NCBI GenBank assembly: GCA_964023205.1
Contig: OZ026844.1
Span: forward strand, 12,200,790 to 12,264,789
From: Lutraria lutraria
Lineage: Eukaryota; Mollusca; Bivalvia; Venerida; Mactridae
Direction of reading: 5' to 3'
Length of the DNA stretch: 64,000 nt
Under the pieces are notes generated by a model. The model did not search any database and was not told where the DNA came from. It saw only the letters and a program-made list of their open reading frames with translations. The first letter of the stretch is position 1; each line of letters starts with the position of its first letter. Position numbers and translations under genes: made by a program. This document shows, piece by piece, positions 60,487 to 64,000 of this stretch.

Positions 60487-63200
60487 TTGTCTACGAAAAA
60501 GCACAAAACACGAGAATTTATCCTAATTATTTATCATTTTTCTTTAGTAATGACAATTAACACGAAACGACATCTCACGAATCAACTGAGCTTTTATTTC
60601 TTTGTGCTCCATAAATATACTTGTAAGTCTATCAGGAAGAGTTATTCTGTTATCTAACCTGCTTTGAGTACGGAAAAGATTACGTCAAACTTGTACAATA
60701 TATCGAATGGACTTGTACAACCCGGAAAAATGAGATATATCAGAAGAAAACCAACTGAATTTACAATTACTTAAAAGATATCAACAAGCGTTTATATTAT
60801 TTTCATCATACTTGTAGATAGTTGCTATGAGACCATCATGCAAAACAAGACGGTTAAGTATGTATGATAATTATTTTGTAATTGTATTACAAATTAAAGT
60901 AAGTGTTGATTGCCCATGGAATAAGATCATATTTATGTACCTAAGTTGTTTTAATGTAGAACAATTGCGTAGATAATTGTTACGGTATATAAACTAGTGT
61001 CATAACATCAATTTCCTAATTAATTGAATGTTCCATCAAGTACTGTATGTTCTTTGTATCTATGGACATTGATGACCCCTAGTTTTCCTAAGAAACATTC
61101 GTATCCTGATAGTATAGAATAGAACGAGCATAAGCAAATTTTGTAAACAGCAATAATCAAATTCTCAGTAAGTACTGAGTAAGTATTTAACCAGTCTAAA
61201 CCAATGTAACCTATTTCCTATATTAGTTAACGAATTTATTTCAGATGTGTAGTATGGATGTCGGCATCAATGATACATCTCTCCATATAATCAATAACCA
61301 ACTGCCCCGACTGCTTGACAACTGTACAGCAATAAATTCGGATTTATGTCATACCAAAGAATGTTACGATGTACTCGTATTACTTATAATGAAACATCAA
61401 GACTGTGGATACTAGTTTGAGAAAAACAGAATATGAGACGATAAACAGGTAATGCATAATGTAACATTAAGTGTTTGAAATGTATACATGTCAACACTTT
61501 CCATAAGTGAGCAAAAAAACGAAGTGTGTTTCTGTTAAAAATAATAATACCATTTAATATCCCAACTGAAGAAACTTCATTCCAGTATGAAACTGTGACT
61601 AACATTACTTACCAGCAACAAAGTTGTCGAAATCTTCAAAAATATCTCATAAATCCGCCATATTTGAAATAAGCAGCAATTTCTTTCACTTGGAGTACAT
61701 AGGCAGTATCTGTTAGTTGTACCCCTTGTCCTGTATGGATGTGTTTACTTCATTCACTGTCTGTTTTAGTGATGTGTATATAAATATACCAAATTTCATT
61801 GAATTAATTACTTCAGAAAATTCAATTAAATTAAGAAATTTGTCAATGTATATATCAATAAATCTTTGGAGATTAGAAATGCACTATACTTTGAATGATA
61901 TTACAAACCACTGTATCTATCCTAAAGGCTTATGCTTTCTTCTTAATGTTAAACTGTGCCTTGAATCAGTGTGCGTGTGTGTGAATGTAGAGCTTCATGT
62001 TATTTCTTTTGTATCTGACACTGAGCAAAAAAAACAACATTATTTTACATATGTGGTACATATCATTATTTAAAACATTCTATTGCTACTAAATGTTTAT
62101 GTATATACATACAATTATGTATGTTTGTTCAAAGTGTACTAAAGGGCATATGTGCCTACTGTATATGGTAATAAACATATGAAAACTTAAACTTATGTAA
62201 CACTGTGTGCTTTCTTTTCACTACCATGAAATGCGTGTTCAAATATCAAGTTACAAACTACAATTTATGTAACAAACTACAAAATTTTAATGCATTCTAC
62301 ATGCTTTACATCAAATACAAAGTACATAAATGCATGATGACAAAACAGGTAAATATCGTTTGCTCGAAGAGCACAATCATTACATGTGAAATCATCAAAA
62401 TAAAATATATGTCATTTGAAAAAGGTATGTGTATATACATACAGTACTTAAACATTGAGAAGCAATACCTTTAAAATACGCATAGCGTTCATTTAAGGTG
62501 CTGTCACACTACAACACATTGACGCTGTCCAGCGATAAAAACATATGTAGACGCATAGTCTTATCTTCTATACAGTCGATTTAATGTTAAATGGGAACCG
62601 TTGTAAACATTTGCATTATCTAGACAAATTTTAGTCATGGGTATGAGTTTATTCTAGTTGTTTGCGAGTACATGGTAATAGTCTATTACTAGTTTGAGTC
62701 AAACTGGCCATTTGTTTGGCTAATGGTGATGTCGGTCATTTTGATTGGTCAGTCATTGGACTGTCTATTCGTCGCTTAACCGGTTATGTTTGACTAAATG
62801 TCTCCTTGAACATTTTGAAAGGGACACCCTTTCACTCTATAGATAAACGAAAAAGCAAGTGTTTATTTGAAATGAGTAAAAAACAGTAATTGCTCATGTT
62901 AGAGAGTAACAAAGAGTAACTGCTGATTTTTCTCATCATGAGTGACACGTATTTAACACGCATTGCCAATTAACAACAGCATTTCGAAAAGAAAATGATC
63001 TAATTCTTCTAGATTTTGCAAAAGATTGGATGTCTACCAGTTAATTACTAACATCCATTAACGTTTTTTGTTTCATAGAGCGCGAGTATTTGTTTGAATA
63101 TTCTGTTTTTTAACTGTGTTAATATGTATGTAAAATAATACATAACGTTTTTTTTCCAATTTATTGCTACATTATATAATGGCAAAAATACAAAATACAC
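60487..63200. promoter_or_regulatory. 5' flank of receptor B
   Basis: The first 600 bases match the flanks of copies A and M and should include the promoter. Farther out it matches 22,640-23,600, with an extra block at about 61,775-62,190 that is absent from A. No promoter element can be assigned by eye. Confidence 0.35.
61775..62190. other. Extra block in copy B upstream region
   Basis: Copy A joins gttttagtg directly to ttgtgttacactgtg near 22,710; copy B has about 415 AT-rich bases in between. A plus-strand frame across it has no recognised motif. Insertion in B or deletion in A. Confidence 0.45.
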
Positions 63201-63220
63201 TGTTTAATCATTTTTTAAAG

Positions 63221-63390
63221 TGTCAATGTTATTTACTACATAGTTCCGGTGGTTATACCCGTCAATCACTGCTTCAAATAGAAATTTTCTTTTATTGATT
63301 GCATATTTCCACACTTCCTCACTGTTAAGGTCCTCAGTTTGTATAACACGGTGGTCGTCTTTTTGATAGAATGAAAAAAATGGAGAATTT
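63221..63390 (-). pseudogene. Unidentified coding-like fragment, copy B
   Basis: Counterpart of 23,636-23,950. The C-terminal frame (VWKYAINKRKFLFEAVIDGY) is kept, but a one-base deletion breaks the frame upstream. Similarity to copy A ends just beyond it, near 63,390. Confidence 0.3.
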
Positions 63391-63849
63391 ATGAGAGTGT
63401 CATAGGTGTGTAGTAATTATAGTAGTACAATAGTTATAAATCATTCATCAATCAAACTAATCAAGAACAATAACCCTTTTCCAAAATATCACTTTTATTC
63501 CAAGTAACCTTCACAAGTCATCTTCACGACATCATAAATTTCACAAACGCGTGACTAGTTCCGCACGAGTTTTTTTGCCGCCATTCACCAGTCAGTATTC
63601 ATATTCGTTAGATGCGGATGCTTTTGTAGGTTTTGCTAGAAAACCTGCAGGTAAACTGAATTTAACCTTATTATTGTAATTTCCCTATTTCGTCTTTGTT
63701 TCATCATTTGAAAAGCTTTAATATATGCAAATTATATAAATAATATAATGATTCATTTGGTGACTTTATTTTGGTAAAATTATTGTTTGTATACTTGTTT
63801 AATATTGTTCATAGCAATTGCCACACAGAAACAAGCTATTCATTGACTG
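63391..63849. other. Unique sequence beyond copy B
   Basis: AT-rich sequence, no supported feature. Confidence 0.4.
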
Positions 63850-63957
63850 CTCCGTTGCGTACAGATATTTGACTAAAATTGTTGCTCCGTTGCGTACAGA
63901 AATTGTTTTCTCCGTTGCGTACAGTACAATGTTTACACTTAGCACCGTGGCGTACAG
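63850..63957. repeat. Four short repeats of ctccgttgcgtacag
   Basis: Exact copies start at 63,850, 63,885 and 63,910, and a variant (caccgtggcgtacag) at 63,943. Spacers of 10-20 bases are unrelated and AT-rich, so only the 15-mer is repeated. Confidence 0.8.
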
Positions 63958-64000
63958 TATGTAAAATTTAAAAGCTTTAAAACATCTACTACAAGGGATT

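Larger units (their letters stand above)
36257..63390. repeat. Segmental duplication, copy B
   Basis: Homologous to copy A from the 667-bp repeat through the claudin-like gene, the receptor gene and the receptor upstream region. It is about 3 kb longer than A because of insertions at 41,705-42,167, 55,146-55,420, about 57,700-58,780, 58,873-59,905 and about 61,775-62,190, partly offset by deletions such as the 809-bp one at 46,365. Confidence 0.9.

Noticed and set aside
1..64000. CRISPR arrays, prokaryotic operons or phage genes
   Set aside because: The window is spliced, AT-rich eukaryotic DNA; the only regular arrays are the 44-bp and 667-bp repeats, which have no unique spacers.

Overview
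The window is AT-rich, intron-rich nuclear DNA from an invertebrate animal. Dispersed repeats of types I associate with bivalve molluscs (an element opening aacaagagggccatgatgg, another opening aacaagagctccgcgg, DIRS-like and Tc1-like relics) make a bivalve the best guess, but no species can be named. There are no bacterial-style genes, rRNAs or convincing tRNAs. Both real genes lie on the minus strand, so transcription runs from high to low coordinates.

The window is built around one large segmental duplication. Copy A (about 1-23,890) and copy B (about 36,257-63,390) each hold the same two genes in the same order. A third, partial copy M (about 23,990-28,830) carries only the 5' end of the second gene. 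A spacer of about 7 kb (28,830-36,257) between M and B is mostly mobile-element debris. Each full copy starts with a 667-bp tandem repeat; next to copy B this repeat is preceded by a 44-bp minisatellite.

Gene 1 (A 1288-5856; B 37763-42657) is a six-exon, 310-residue four-transmembrane protein of claudin/PMP22-like topology. I rebuilt it from splice sites and phases. The exons of A and B differ by five substitutions, all synonymous. Gene 2 (A 8381-21828) is an 18-exon gene for a 1,983-residue type I membrane protein: signal peptide, thrombospondin type 1 module, a Cys-rich module, seven EGF modules, a long region without recognised domains (Cys-rich core flanked by Ala-rich helices, then a furin-type RRKR site), one Ig domain, a Ser/Thr-rich stalk, one TM helix and a short basic tail. 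Every module exon is phase 1-1.

Gene 2 is intact only in copy A. In copy B a TGG-to-TAG change stops translation after 419 residues, and an 809-bp deletion removes the end of the giant exon, including half of the Ig domain. Copy M keeps the signal peptide, TSP1, Cys-rich and two EGF exons, but has lost one splice acceptor and one EGF cysteine. Gene 1 is thus preserved in duplicate, while gene 2 is diverging into intact, truncated (possibly secreted) and fragmentary forms. Comparing copies also gives empty-site evidence for several insertions: a TTAA-flanked MITE in M, a Tc1 transposase fragment in M, a retroposon in B and a 1,033-bp inverted-repeat element in B.
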